Below are positions 45,792-55,071 of a DNA stretch of 64,000 nucleotides, piece after piece. The stretch's first letter is position 1. Each line of letters opens with the position of its first letter. Below the pieces are notes generated by a model that worked only from the letters and a program-made list of their open reading frames with translations, was not told the DNA's origin and made no database searches. The position numbers were made by a program, and so were the translations under genes. This DNA is from Microvirga brassicacearum (lineage in GTDB: Bacteria; Pseudomonadota; Alphaproteobacteria; Rhizobiales; Beijerinckiaceae), in contig NZ_VCMV01000006.1 of NCBI RefSeq assembly GCF_008757455.1, positions 1 through 64,000 of the forward strand, in the 5' to 3' direction.

Positions 45792-47498
45792 ATGTTCGAA
45801 AACGAAATCAGCCGCCGCCGTTTACTGGTCGCGTTGGGATCGGCGGGGGCTATCGCGGGGCTCCCCTCCTGCGCTCATTGGCAAACCGGCAATGTCTGCT
45901 CCCCCGACCTCCGCACCGGCGACCCGAACAAACCCCTCACCATCGACATGCACGCTCATGTGTTCAACGCCTCCGATGTGCATGTGAATCGGCTTTTGAC
46001 CGATGTCATCGGGCGCGACAGTGAGTTCAAAGGCGCGATCGATTTCCTCAGCGGCCCTATCCAAAGTCTTTTGTGGACCCATACCCCGGACTACAACAAG
46101 GAAATGCGGGGCGTCGCGCGGCTCAAGGAGGCATTCGATTCCTGCCAACCCGGGCGTGCCTTGTCCGACGGCGGAGTGAAGTCGGTTGCCGACGATCTCC
46201 GTCGGGAAAGATACGACGACACCGTTCAGGAGTTACGGAACGCGAACGCCAGACAAGCGCGGTCGTTGAGAACCGGGCAGGCCGCGGATATCGCTCGCCT
46301 CCTCGATGACCTGCCAGAAGCCGACACGTATTTCGAGCACGGGCCCCGCCTACGCGCGCTCCGTGCTCGCGGGCGCGAGGTGAAGGTCGACGGCGTTTTG
46401 GCTTTCATTATCTGCCAAGGCCAGTATCGCTGCCTGAACTGGCTCGAATACGTTCGCGCGATTGGCTCCAGCCCAAAGCGGGACGTGGATTTGGCAGTCG
46501 CCCATTTGCTGGATTTCGACTGGCCGCTCGGAGGAGGGTCCCCGACCGCCACGAGCGTTCAAGACCAGATCAGACTGATGTCGCAAATCAGCATTCTGTC
46601 GCGCGGGCGCATTCACGGTTTCGCGCCGTTCTGTCCCATGCGCGCGGTCATGCATCGGGGTCCCTTCTCGCCGCTCGAAATGGCCCAGGATGCGGTCCAC
46701 AAAAAGGGCTTCATCGGCATCAAGATCTATCCTCCGATGGGATTTGCGCCCTACGGAAACGGTAAGATCCATCGTCAAAAGCCGGATTTCTGGCAGCGCC
46801 CGTGGCTGCCCGCCAGCCTGCAAGCGGTGCCGGACCTCGGCGATCAGCTCGACGGAAGACTGGCAGAGCTCTACCGGTGGTGCGAGGATTTCGACGTGCC
46901 GATCATGACCCACACCATCCAGTCGATGGGCACCTGCGATGATTTTGAAGAATTGGCAACAGCCCGCCATTGGAAAGAAGCCATCACTCTCTTTCCTCGT
47001 CTGCGGGTCAATTTCGGCCATTTCGGCGATCCGCTGCAGGATCGAAAACCGCCCTATACGAAGCCCTATATCGATCTGATGCGCAAAGCGGGCCAGCGCG
47101 GCGAAAACCTCTACGCCGATTCAGGATATTTCAGCGAGGTCCTCAGCCGTCCGAAGGAACTGAGCCGCAAGCTGGCGGAGTTGCAGAACTACTCGCTGGC
47201 GGTTGGTTCGGCCCCCCTCTACGACCGCCTCATGTTCGGCACCGATTGGAACATGGCCAGCCTGATCGGACAAAAGGTCCGGTCGTACCTGTCAAGTTTC
47301 GAGACCGTGCTTCAGGGCCTCGACCCCTCTGCCAGCGACCGCTTCTTCGGTGCCAACGCCGCGACCTTCCTGGGCTTGCGGCAGAACGGCAAGAATCGGC
47401 AGCGCCTCGATCAGTTCTATTCCCTGAACGGAATTCCCACACCGCTCTGGATGAGGAAGATTGACAAGCCGCAGGCCTCGCCGAGAGCCATTTCCTGA
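45792..47498 (+). CDS. Tat-exported lipoprotein-like amidohydrolase
   Basis: A 568-residue metal-dependent hydrolase. The N-terminus has a twin-arginine signal (ISRRRLLVALG) with a possible lipobox, Leu-Pro-Ser-Cys at about residue 27. Metal-site motifs are DMHAHVFN (His-x-His), GIKIYPPMGFAPYG with a Lys, MTHTIQS (His), NFGHFGDP (His) and MFGTDWNMAS (Asp), in the order of amidohydrolase-2-type enzymes. Substrate unknown; the large insert between residues 90 and 220 is unusual. It is divergent from the cyclase/radical SAM pair, so it may belong to the same system in the periplasm. Confidence 0.82.
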   Translation: MFENEISRRRLLVALGSAGAIAGLPSCAHWQTGNVCSPDLRTGDPNKPLTIDMHAHVFNASDVHVNRLLTDVIGRDSEFKGAIDFLSGPIQSLLWTHTPDYNKEMRGVARLKEAFDSCQPGRALSDGGVKSVADDLRRERYDDTVQELRNANARQARSLRTGQAADIARLLDDLPEADTYFEHGPRLRALRARGREVKVDGVLAFIICQGQYRCLNWLEYVRAIGSSPKRDVDLAVAHLLDFDWPLGGGSPTATSVQDQIRLMSQISILSRGRIHGFAPFCPMRAVMHRGPFSPLEMAQDAVHKKGFIGIKIYPPMGFAPYGNGKIHRQKPDFWQRPWLPASLQAVPDLGDQLDGRLAELYRWCEDFDVPIMTHTIQSMGTCDDFEELATARHWKEAITLFPRLRVNFGHFGDPLQDRKPPYTKPYIDLMRKAGQRGENLYADSGYFSEVLSRPKELSRKLAELQNYSLAVGSAPLYDRLMFGTDWNMASLIGQKVRSYLSSFETVLQGLDPSASDRFFGANAATFLGLRQNGKNRQRLDQFYSLNGIPTPLWMRKIDKPQASPRAIS

Positions 47499-47555
47499 CC
47501 CGCCGGTCAGACCGGTATCCACGCCGCCCGATGATGCTCTATAGGGACACGATCA

Positions 47556-48494
47556 TTGACCGTGGACAGGATTATCGTGGACCAAGCAAGACCAGAAGGC
47601 CTCTATGGCGTGCCGCCGACCGATCTTGCCGATCGACCGGAGGGGGCGATTCAATTTTCGCCGCTGATGCCGGGCTCCCAAAGCATCGAGGCGCAAGAGA
47701 CGGGCTCACTGGCGGGCATGCTCATGCTGGCGCCCCCCGGCACCATGGAGCGGCGATACGTCATTGCGCACGCCTTGCGCGCGGTCGCGCCCAGTGGACG
47801 CCTCACGGTGCTGGCGCCCAAGGACAAGGGCGGCTCGCGGTTGGGCAAGGAACTGGTGGCCTTCGGCTGCGAGGTCGCTGAAACCGCGCGCCGCCATCAC
47901 CGTATCTGCGTCGTCACGCGTCCCGACGCGCTCGTCGGTATCGACGCGGCGATGACTGAGGGCTCCCCGCGGCTTCTTGAGGATCTGGGGCTCTGGTCCC
48001 AGCCGGGAATTTTCAGCTGGAACCGTGTCGATCCGGGCAGTGCGCTCCTGGAACAATACCTCCCGGCCTTCTCAGGACGTGGGGCGGATCTGGGATGCGG
48101 CATCGGCTATCTGTCGCGGCCGATCCTGCGGTCTGCCGACGTGCAGCACCTGACCCTGGTCGACATCGACCGCCGCGCGGTTGAGGCGGCGCGCCGCAAT
48201 GTCCAGGATTCGCGCGTCGATATCGATTGGAGCGATCTTCGCGGATCTGCCCCCGAACTCGCATCTCTCAACTTCGTCGTCATGAACCCGCCCTTCCATG
48301 ATGGCGGCGCTGAGGACCGCGCCCTGGGCGCGAGTTTCATCCGCAGGGCGGCCGCTATGCTGCGCACCGGCGGCTCATGCTGGCTCGTGGCCAACCGCCA
48401 TCTGCCCTACGAGGCCGAATTGAAACCCCTCTTCAAGCGCGTCGTCGTCATCGTCGAGACGGGGGGCTACAAGATTTTCGAGGGGCGCAAATGA
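47556..48494 (+). CDS. rsmC: 16S rRNA guanine-N2 methyltransferase-like protein (RsmC family)
   Basis: A 312-residue SAM-dependent methyltransferase of the RsmC/RlmG kind. A degenerate N-terminal domain is followed by the catalytic half with ADLGCGIGYLSRPIL (SAM loop), VDIDRRAVEAARRN, the catalytic NPPFHDGG, and SCWLVANRHLPYE. RsmC methylates G1207 of 16S rRNA. AGGGA lies eight bases before the TTG at 47556, used here; a GTG at 47562 is an alternative. The stop overlaps the start of rsuA, another 16S-modifying gene. Confidence 0.85.
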   Translation: MTVDRIIVDQARPEGLYGVPPTDLADRPEGAIQFSPLMPGSQSIEAQETGSLAGMLMLAPPGTMERRYVIAHALRAVAPSGRLTVLAPKDKGGSRLGKELVAFGCEVAETARRHHRICVVTRPDALVGIDAAMTEGSPRLLEDLGLWSQPGIFSWNRVDPGSALLEQYLPAFSGRGADLGCGIGYLSRPILRSADVQHLTLVDIDRRAVEAARRNVQDSRVDIDWSDLRGSAPELASLNFVVMNPPFHDGGAEDRALGASFIRRAAAMLRTGGSCWLVANRHLPYEAELKPLFKRVVVIVETGGYKIFEGRK

Positions 48495-49243
48495 GCAAGC
48501 TGCCAACGACGCTTCGTCTCGACAGGCTGCTTGCGAACCTCGGATACGGTTCGCGCCGGGAAGTCCAGAACATGGTGAGATCGGGCCGTGTGACGCTCGA
48601 CGGCGCCGAGCTCGACGATCCGGACCAGCGCGTGACCGTTGCGCCGGACCTTTCCGAACGCATGCGCGTCAACGGCAAGCCGCTCGATCCGCCGCCCGGT
48701 CTGACGCTCATGCTCCACAAGCCGCTGGGCGTCACCTGCTCGCATAAGGAAACCGGCCCGCTGGTCTATGACCTGCTCCCCGAGCGGTGGCGCCGCCGCG
48801 ACCCCGCCCTGTCGACCATCGGCCGTCTCGACAAGGAGACATCCGGCCTGCTGTTGATGACCGACGACGGCGCGCTGCTGCACCGCATCATCTCTCCGCG
48901 CAGCCACGTGTCGAAGCGCTACCACGTGACTTTGGATCGACCGTTGCGTGGCGACGAGGCCGGCATCTTCGCCTCCGGAACGCTGTTGCTGGAGGGCGAG
49001 GACAAACCCCTGCTGCCGGTCCCGCTGGAGACGCTCTCGGAACGAAGCGCCACGGTCACGCTGATGGAAGGACGCTACCATCAGGTCCGGCGCATGTTCG
49101 CCGCGGTTGGAAACCACGTCACCGTGCTGCACCGAGACCGCATCGGGTCGCTCGACCTGCCGGACGATCTCGGTCCCGGCCAGTACCGGGTTTTGGGCAC
49201 GGCCGAATTGGGGCGGGTCCTGCCGCCGAAGGTAAACCTCTAA
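48491..49243 (+). CDS. rsuA: 16S rRNA pseudouridine synthase (RsuA family)
   Basis: A 250-residue protein with an N-terminal S4 domain (LRLDRLLANLGYGSRREVQNMVR) and the pseudouridine synthase core: catalytic Asp in IGRLDKETSGLLLMTDDG, and EGRYHQVRRMFAAVGNHV near the end, the form seen in RsuA. RsuA makes pseudouridine 516 in 16S rRNA; RluE/RluF relatives act on 23S rRNA. The ATG at 48491 overlaps the rsmC stop (ATGA). Its 3' end overlaps the convergent hydrolase gene by four bases. Confidence 0.88.
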   Translation: MSKLPTTLRLDRLLANLGYGSRREVQNMVRSGRVTLDGAELDDPDQRVTVAPDLSERMRVNGKPLDPPPGLTLMLHKPLGVTCSHKETGPLVYDLLPERWRRRDPALSTIGRLDKETSGLLLMTDDGALLHRIISPRSHVSKRYHVTLDRPLRGDEAGIFASGTLLLEGEDKPLLPVPLETLSERSATVTLMEGRYHQVRRMFAAVGNHVTVLHRDRIGSLDLPDDLGPGQYRVLGTAELGRVLPPKVNL

Positions 49244-49890
49244 CGCTCACCCCCTTGCAGGAATGGGTTCGTGCGGCGCTCGGCCCCGATCGTGCTCGTC
49301 GGCCCGTGGCCACAGATGAACGCCACCTCGTCGCCGAGCGGCAGCAGCTTGTCGCGGATGGAGCGGATCAGCGCCGCGCCATCGCCGCCCGGCAAGTCCG
49401 TCCGCCCGATGGAACCCTTGAACAACACGTCGCCGACGATCGCAAAATGCAGCGTGGGCGCAACGAACGCCACGCTGCCGGGCGAATGGCCGGGGCAATG
49501 CAGAACATCCAAGGTGAGATCGCCGATCGTCACCTGGTCGCCGTCGCGCAACCACCGATCGGGCGTCACCGCGCGCGCATTGGCGATCCCGTAGCCGCGG
49601 CCGGTTTCGGGCAGTTGATCCAACAGGAAGCGATCCGCCTCGTGCGGGCCCTCAATTGAAACGCCGAGCTCGTCCTTCAATTCCGCCGCCGCGCCGGCAT
49701 GATCGATATGGCCGTGCGTCAGCAAAATCTTTTCGACCGTGACCCCATTCTGCGCAATCGCCTCGCGTATACGGTCGAGATCGCCACCCGGATCGATCAC
49801 CGCGCCTTTCTTGGTTTCGTCGGACCACAGCAAGGTGCAGTTCTGCTGGAACGGCGTGACGGGGATGATCGCAGCGCGGAGATCTGACAC
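49240..49890 (-). CDS. Metallo-beta-lactamase-fold hydrolase (YcbL/glyoxalase II-like)
   Basis: A 216-residue enzyme with the zinc motif THGHIDHAGA, a second His in CPGHSPGSVAF, the bridging Asp in AIVGDVLFKGSIGRTD, and FICGHGPTST. The pattern is of the YcbL-type glyoxalase II-like group, which hydrolyse thioesters such as S-lactoylglutathione. It starts at a GTG (49890). It is divergent from the glutathione-dependent formaldehyde dehydrogenase gene, so a glutathione thioester is a reasonable substrate. Confidence 0.86.
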   Translation of the reverse strand: MSDLRAAIIPVTPFQQNCTLLWSDETKKGAVIDPGGDLDRIREAIAQNGVTVEKILLTHGHIDHAGAAAELKDELGVSIEGPHEADRFLLDQLPETGRGYGIANARAVTPDRWLRDGDQVTIGDLTLDVLHCPGHSPGSVAFVAPTLHFAIVGDVLFKGSIGRTDLPGGDGAALIRSIRDKLLPLGDEVAFICGHGPTSTIGAERRTNPFLQGGER

Positions 49891-50039
49891 GGTCTTGGTC
49901 CTCGAGGAGTTCTATGGTCCGTGACGACATACAACAGCGTTGCCCCATGTGAAGCCCTTTGGCTGCAAATGCCCTTCTCTTGACCTCACTTGCCGCAGGT
50001 TCCCATAGTCCGCCAGAGAATCATCAAGGATCGAGCATC

Positions 50040-51152
50040 ATGGAAACCAGGGCCGCCGTCGCATGGGAAGCAGGCAAGCCGCTCACAATCGAGACCGTCC
50101 GGCTCGAGGGCCCCCGCCAGGGAGAAGTCCTGGTCGAGGTGATGGCGACCGGCGTTTGCCACACGGACGCCTACACGCTGTCGGGACTCGATTCGGAGGG
50201 GAAATTCCCGGCCATTTTGGGCCATGAAGGCGCCGGCATCGTGCGCGAGGTCGGCCCGGGGGTCACCACGCTGAAGCCAGGCGACCACGTCATTCCGCTC
50301 TACACGCCGGAATGCCGCCAGTGCAAAACCTGTCTGTCGCAGCGCTCCAACCTCTGCACCTCGATCCGCGCCACCCAAGGACAGGGCGTGATGCCCGACG
50401 GCACCAGCCGGTTTCGCTGCGATGACGCGCAGGTGTTCCATTATATGGGCTGCTCGACATTCGCGAATTTCACCGTGTTGCCGGAGATCGCGCTGGCGAA
50501 GGTCCGCGAGGACGCGCCGTTCGACAAGATCTGCTACATCGGATGCGGCGTGACGACCGGCATCGGCGCGGTGATCTATACCGCCAAGGTTTGGCCGGGC
50601 GCGAATGTCGTGGTGTTCGGCCTCGGCGGCATCGGGCTCAACGTCATTCAGGGCGCGCGCATGGTCGGCGCGGACAAGATCATCGGTGTCGACATCAATC
50701 CCGGCAAGGTCGAGATCGCGAAGAAATTCGGTATGACCGATTTCATCAATCCGCGAGAGGTGGGCAACGACAAGGTCGTCCAGGCCATCGTCGATCTCAC
50801 CGGCGGCGGGGCCGATTTCTCGTTCGACGCGACCGGCAATACCGACGTGATGCGCCAGGCCCTCGAATGCTGCCATCGCGGGTGGGGTGAGAGCATCATC
50901 ATCGGCGTCGCCGAGGCCGGCAAGGAAATTGCCACGCGGCCGTTCCAACTCGTCACCGGCCGTGTCTGGAAAGGCACTGCGTTCGGGGGTGCGCGCGGCC
51001 GCACGGACGTGCCGAAGATCGTCGACTGGTATATGGAGGGGAAGATCAACATCGACGATCTGATCACCCATACGATGCCCCTCGACGAGATCAACACGGC
51101 CTTCGATCTCATGCACGAAGGCAAATCGATCCGTTCCGTCATCGTCTACTGA
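50040..51152 (+). CDS. frmA: S-(hydroxymethyl)glutathione dehydrogenase / class III alcohol dehydrogenase
   Basis: A 370-residue zinc medium-chain dehydrogenase that oxidises the glutathione-formaldehyde adduct to S-formylglutathione with NAD+. Catalytic zinc ligands are in [13 protein letters not shown] and [10 protein letters not shown]; structural zinc ligands in [15 protein letters not shown]. The class III marker [10 protein letters not shown] and the coenzyme motif [14 protein letters not shown] with [15 protein letters not shown] are present. The start at 50040 follows AAGGA. Detoxifies formaldehyde from one-carbon or aromatic metabolism. Confidence 0.94.
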   Translation: METRAAVAWEAGKPLTIETVRLEGPRQGEVLVEVMATGVCHTDAYTLSGLDSEGKFPAILGHEGAGIVREVGPGVTTLKPGDHVIPLYTPECRQCKTCLSQRSNLCTSIRATQGQGVMPDGTSRFRCDDAQVFHYMGCSTFANFTVLPEIALAKVREDAPFDKICYIGCGVTTGIGAVIYTAKVWPGANVVVFGLGGIGLNVIQGARMVGADKIIGVDINPGKVEIAKKFGMTDFINPREVGNDKVVQAIVDLTGGGADFSFDATGNTDVMRQALECCHRGWGESIIIGVAEAGKEIATRPFQLVTGRVWKGTAFGGARGRTDVPKIVDWYMEGKINIDDLITHTMPLDEINTAFDLMHEGKSIRSVIVY

Positions 51153-51172
51153 TCGGGAGATCGCCTGGCTCT

Positions 51173-51204
51173 CGAAAGCGCGCAGCTTCGGCGGCGCGCT
51201 TTCG
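51173..51204. terminator. Hairpin after frmA
   Basis: CGAAAGCGCGC and GCGCGCTTTCG form a perfect 11-bp stem around a 10-base loop, 21 bp after the frmA stop. No T run follows, so termination may need Rho, or the hairpin may protect the mRNA end. Confidence 0.5.
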
Positions 51205-51336
51205 CTGGGTGTTTCAACGCACAGAGAGGCACCTTCCGCAAAGGAATAATTGGTCAGAACGATAGAGTGTAGCTTTTAGCCGATAAAACGGTTAGGAAGC
51301 GCTCCATCGGAGCGACATTCGCCAAAGGCATCGATC

Positions 51337-51852
51337 ATGGAACAGACGCGCGAGCCCCTCTTCACGCCGGACGCCGGCAAAATTGTCGGCAAGGCAGTGG
51401 GCCTCACGCAGGCCGCATTGGCGTCAGATGCCGGCAAGGCCGTGCGGAGCGTCATCGCGCAGGGGCCTGACGGCCTGATGCAGCACTTGTCGCAGGCGGC
51501 GCAGAAGCACACCCATGATCCGGTCACACAGGCGCGGCTCCTGCTGGCGGAGCAAAGCCAGAATTTCGACGTGATGCGCAGCGCGATCGGGAAGATCGGC
51601 ACCTCGCTCGCTCACCTCAACGAAACCGAGTCGCAGGCCCAGCACCCGCACGCGACAGCCGTCCTGAACGCCCAGGCCGAAGCCATTCAGGGGCTGACCT
51701 TGCTGGTGCTCAAAGGGCAACAGGTGCAGACGGAATTGATCAACGCGGTCGACGGGCAGGCGGCACGGGCCGGGTCCTCGGGCATGCCCAAATGGATCTA
51801 TTACATGATGGGCGCCATGATGGTCTGGAGCATGCTCGGCATGATCTTCTAG
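51337..51852 (+). CDS. Tail-anchored protein of unknown function
   Basis: A 171-residue protein, largely helical and polar, with a single hydrophobic segment at the extreme C-terminus (Trp-Ile-Tyr-Tyr-Met-Met onward, rich in Met) and no signal peptide. This predicts a C-tail-anchored inner-membrane protein with a cytoplasmic helical domain. Not recognised. It is followed after a hairpin by a DUF533 gene, which it may partner. Confidence 0.6.
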   Translation: MEQTREPLFTPDAGKIVGKAVGLTQAALASDAGKAVRSVIAQGPDGLMQHLSQAAQKHTHDPVTQARLLLAEQSQNFDVMRSAIGKIGTSLAHLNETESQAQHPHATAVLNAQAEAIQGLTLLVLKGQQVQTELINAVDGQAARAGSSGMPKWIYYMMGAMMVWSMLGMIF

Positions 51853-51906
51853 GCCGGCTGTCGCATCGGGCGAAATCTCGCCATTTCCGTCGTTAGACCT
51901 TCCCGC

Positions 51907-51937
51907 CCCGCAAAAGAACTTGCGGGCGTCCCGTTTT
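51907..51937 (+). terminator. Terminator-like hairpin after the tail-anchored gene
   Basis: CCCGCAA and TTGCGGG pair (7 bp) around a 6-base loop at 51907-51926, with TTTTT at 51933-51937. The six bases between stem and T run make it a weaker intrinsic terminator. Confidence 0.5.
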
Positions 51938-51982
51938 TAACTATCGTTTTTCGCAACATTCCATGGGTTCGTGGGGGAATTC

Positions 51983-52852
51983 ATGTTCGACGCCAAGAAA
52001 CTGCTCGAAGCTCTGGGAACGCCCGCAGCGCCTCCGGCCGCGCCGGTTGCAGCGGCTGAGCCTGCGCCCCCGGCGGCCAAACCCGCCGCAACGCCGGCTC
52101 TCGGAGCAGGCACGATCCTGAGCGACCTGATCGGGCTCGCGAACCGGCCTAGCCCCCCGCCACCCGATACGCCCGCTGCCACCGGCGAGGCGGTTCCGAA
52201 GCCGGCCAAACCCGCCGCGCCCCCGCCAGCGGATTTGACGGATCTGCTTCTCGGCAAGGCCCAGGAATATCTGAAGACGCCGCAGGGCAACGCCGTGGTG
52301 ACGGCGGCCGTGATGGGATTGACAAAAATCGTCGTCAATTCGGAAACCGGCCGCAAACTCGGCGCGAGCGCCATGAGCAAGGGCACGGCCCTGTTCAACC
52401 GTCTGGTAAAGAAGCCCGATCATGATCCGCTGCTGATAGACGGGCAGGCCGCTGAGTTACCCCTCGCTCTGTCGGCGCCGGAGCCCGCCGCCGCTGGCGA
52501 TACGGCGCTGCTCGTGCTGCGGGCGATGATCGCCGCTGCGGCATCGGATGGCCGTATCGACGAGGCTGAACGGGCGCGCATTCTCGGCGCGCTGAAAAGC
52601 GCCGGAATCGACGGCGAAGGCGCTCGCCTGATCGAGCACGAGCTCGACCATCCGGCAAGCGCGACGGATCTGGCAGCTGCCGCGAAGACTCCCGACATGG
52701 CCGTGCAGGCCTATACGGCGGCGCGACGTATCATCACGCCGAACAGCGTCGACGAACGGGTGTTTCTGGCGCATTTGTCGGCCGCTCTGGGCCTCGACCC
52801 GCGCGTGGTCGCCCACATCGACGCGCATGCGTCTGGACCGGTTCAGCGGTAG
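51983..52852 (+). CDS. DUF533 (YebE/TerB-like) protein
   Basis: A 289-residue protein. Residues 10-90 are Ala/Pro-rich and probably disordered. A membrane-proximal segment (TPQGNAVVTAAVMGLTKIV) follows, and residues of about 165-289 form a TerB-like helical domain (LVLRAMIAAAASDGRIDEAERARILGALKSAG, ITPNSVDERVFLAHLSAALGLDP), as in E. coli YebE. The TerB-type acidic motif DGRIDEAE may bind metal. Role unknown, perhaps stress-related. The ATG at 51983 follows GGGGGAA. Confidence 0.8.
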   Translation: MFDAKKLLEALGTPAAPPAAPVAAAEPAPPAAKPAATPALGAGTILSDLIGLANRPSPPPPDTPAATGEAVPKPAKPAAPPPADLTDLLLGKAQEYLKTPQGNAVVTAAVMGLTKIVVNSETGRKLGASAMSKGTALFNRLVKKPDHDPLLIDGQAAELPLALSAPEPAAAGDTALLVLRAMIAAAASDGRIDEAERARILGALKSAGIDGEGARLIEHELDHPASATDLAAAAKTPDMAVQAYTAARRIITPNSVDERVFLAHLSAALGLDPRVVAHIDAHASGPVQR

Positions 52853-52948
52853 TTGCTAACAGGCTGACGACCGCCTGTGAGATCGGTTTCTCCGACGAGC
52901 CTGACGTTTCACGCGGGATTTTGGCCGTTCCGAATTGAAGGTTGGTTG

Positions 52949-54265
52949 ATGACCGAAACCCGTCGCCGTCTCAGCCTCCGCGATGTCCTCACCGATGGTC
53001 GCATCGCCCTCATGCTGCCGCTCGGCTTCTCGTCGGGGCTGCCGTTTCTTCTCGTCTTCAGCACGCTTTCTGCCTGGCTTCGCGAGGCGGGAATCTCGCG
53101 AACCGAAATCGGCATGCTGAGCTGGGTCGCACTCGCCTATTCGTTGAAATTCCTCTGGGCCCCCATCGTCGATCGCTACGATGTGCCCATCCTGGCGCAA
53201 CTTTTGGGGCGGCGGCGCGGTTGGATGGTGCTGGCGCAGCTCACCACCGCCATCGGGCTGGTGGGAATCGCCATGAGCGACCCGGCGACAAGTCTTGGCC
53301 TCACCATCGCGTCAGCGCTCCTTGTCGCCTTTGCGTCGGCGACGCAGGATGTGGTCATCGACGGCTGGCGCATCGACGCCACCTCGACCGATCGCCAGGG
53401 CATGATGGCCGCGAGCCTGCAACTGGGCTATCGGCTGTCCCTGATCTGCGCCGGCGCCGGTGCGCTCTACATGGCCGAATTCGTCAATTGGCGCAGCGCC
53501 TATCTGGCGATGGCCGGCCTCATGAGCGTCGGCCTGATCGCCGCCCTGATCGCGCCGCGGGTCGATCTCGTGCCTGCGGCCAAGCGGCTTTCGTTCGGCG
53601 GGGCGATCGTCGAGCCGCTCACCGATCTCTTCCGGCGCAAGGGAATGATCCTGGTCCCGATCCTCCTTCTCGTCGCGTGCTTCCGTCTCCCGGATTTCGT
53701 GGCCGGCGTCATGGCGAACCCGCTTTATATCGACCTTGGTTTCTCCAAGGCCGACATCGCCAACGTGTCGAAACTCTACGGCGTCTGGATCGGCATTGCG
53801 GGGGCGTTCGCAGGCGGAATCGCGCTCACCCGCATCGGGCTGTGGTGGACGCTGCTCATCGGTGCCGTCGTCGCCGCATCCTCGAACCTGATGTTTGCGT
53901 GGCTCGCCAACGAGGGCGCACGGCTCGATCTGCTGGTCTTGTCCATCAGCATCGACAATTTCGCTTCGGGCTTCGCCGGTTCCGCGCTCGTCGCCTACAT
54001 GTCCGGCCTCACCGCACCGGGCTTCGCCGCCACCCAATACGCGCTGCTGAGTTCGCTCTATGCGCTGCCGGGCAAGCTGATCGGCGGCAGCTCGGGTGCG
54101 GTCGTCGACGCCTATGGCTACCCGGTCCTTTTTACCGCCACCGCCGCCATCGGCATCCCGCTGGTGGTCCTTTGCTTCATCGTCCGGCGCGACACGATGA
54201 AGACCGAGCACGAGCGCGATGCGGCCGATGCGGCGGCGCCCGTCGAGGCGGCAACGCGGGCGTAA
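52949..54265 (+). CDS. ampG: AmpG-like MFS transporter
   Basis: A 438-residue membrane protein with about 12 helices. SSGLPFLLVFSTLSAWLREAGI, GMLSWVALAYSLKFLWAPIVDRY, LGRRRGWMVLAQL and ATQDVVIDGWRID are typical of AmpG, which imports muropeptides for cell-wall recycling. It lacks the two extra helices of the E. coli protein, common in alphaproteobacteria. The ATG at 52949 has GAAGG upstream. Confidence 0.87.
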   Translation: MTETRRRLSLRDVLTDGRIALMLPLGFSSGLPFLLVFSTLSAWLREAGISRTEIGMLSWVALAYSLKFLWAPIVDRYDVPILAQLLGRRRGWMVLAQLTTAIGLVGIAMSDPATSLGLTIASALLVAFASATQDVVIDGWRIDATSTDRQGMMAASLQLGYRLSLICAGAGALYMAEFVNWRSAYLAMAGLMSVGLIAALIAPRVDLVPAAKRLSFGGAIVEPLTDLFRRKGMILVPILLLVACFRLPDFVAGVMANPLYIDLGFSKADIANVSKLYGVWIGIAGAFAGGIALTRIGLWWTLLIGAVVAASSNLMFAWLANEGARLDLLVLSISIDNFASGFAGSALVAYMSGLTAPGFAATQYALLSSLYALPGKLIGGSSGAVVDAYGYPVLFTATAAIGIPLVVLCFIVRRDTMKTEHERDAADAAAPVEAATRA

Positions 54266-54286
54266 CCCGCCGGCCGAGCCGAACGC

Positions 54287-55039
54287 TCACACCCAACCGC
54301 CATCCACCAGATAACTCTGCGCGGTGATGGCGCTTGCGTCATCCGAGGCCAGGAACAGGGCCACGCGCGCGACATCCTCCGGCATCAGGTGACGCTTCAC
54401 GCATTGCCGCTTGAGCAACTCGGCCTCGCCTTCGGGCGTGAGCCACAGGTCGATCTGGCGCTTGGTCATGATCCAGCCCGGCACGATGGAATTGACGCGG
54501 ATGTGCCGCGGGCCCAACTCGCGCGCCAGCGCCCGCGTCAGGCCGACGACCGCCGATTTCGCGGTCTTGTAGGCGGCAAACGAATCCTCGCTCACGAGAT
54601 AGCTTGTGGAACCCATATTGATCACCGATCCGCCGCCGGCCTTGTCCATGTCCGCGAGCACCGCCTGGGTGGCGAAGAACTGGTGATCGAGATTGGTGGC
54701 GAAGCGTTCGCGCCAATAATCCGGCGTAACCTCATCGATGGTATGCCGATCGTCGCGGGCGGCATTGTTGACGAGGATCGTGATCGGACCAAGCGCCGCG
54801 CTCACGCGACCGATGGCGTGCTGCAGCGCCGGGATGTCGCGCACGTCGTTATGCTCGAAATGCGCGTGCTCGCCGAGACGTTGCGCCAGCGCTTGGCCGG
54901 CCTCGGCGTTGTAGTCGAGAATCCCGACGCGGCAGCCCTGCGCATGAAAAGCCTCCGCGACACTTTCGCCGATGCCGCTCGCTCCGCCGGTGACGAGAAC
55001 CGTTTTGCCTTTGAGAGAACCATAGATCGTCTGGGTCAT
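54287..55039 (-). CDS. SDR-family D-xylose 1-dehydrogenase-like enzyme
   Basis: A 250-residue short-chain dehydrogenase: VLVTGGASGIGESVAEAF, LVNNAARDDRHTIDEVT, AAYKTAKSAVVGLTRALA (Tyr/Lys), VPGWIMTKRQIDLWLTPEGEA and a C-terminal LVDGGWV. IYGSLKGKTV at the N-terminus, NNA-x-DDRH, TPEGEA and QC-V-KR are close to Caulobacter D-xylose dehydrogenase (XylB), which makes xylonolactone in the oxidative xylose route. It ends the leftward xylose transporter operon, 32 bp after the ATPase gene, supporting that substrate. L-arabinose is the main alternative. Confidence 0.83.
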   Translation of the reverse strand: MTQTIYGSLKGKTVLVTGGASGIGESVAEAFHAQGCRVGILDYNAEAGQALAQRLGEHAHFEHNDVRDIPALQHAIGRVSAALGPITILVNNAARDDRHTIDEVTPDYWRERFATNLDHQFFATQAVLADMDKAGGGSVINMGSTSYLVSEDSFAAYKTAKSAVVGLTRALARELGPRHIRVNSIVPGWIMTKRQIDLWLTPEGEAELLKRQCVKRHLMPEDVARVALFLASDDASAITAQSYLVDGGWV

Positions 55040-55071
55040 CGTTCGTGCTTTCGTCGTTGCAGCGGCGGCAA

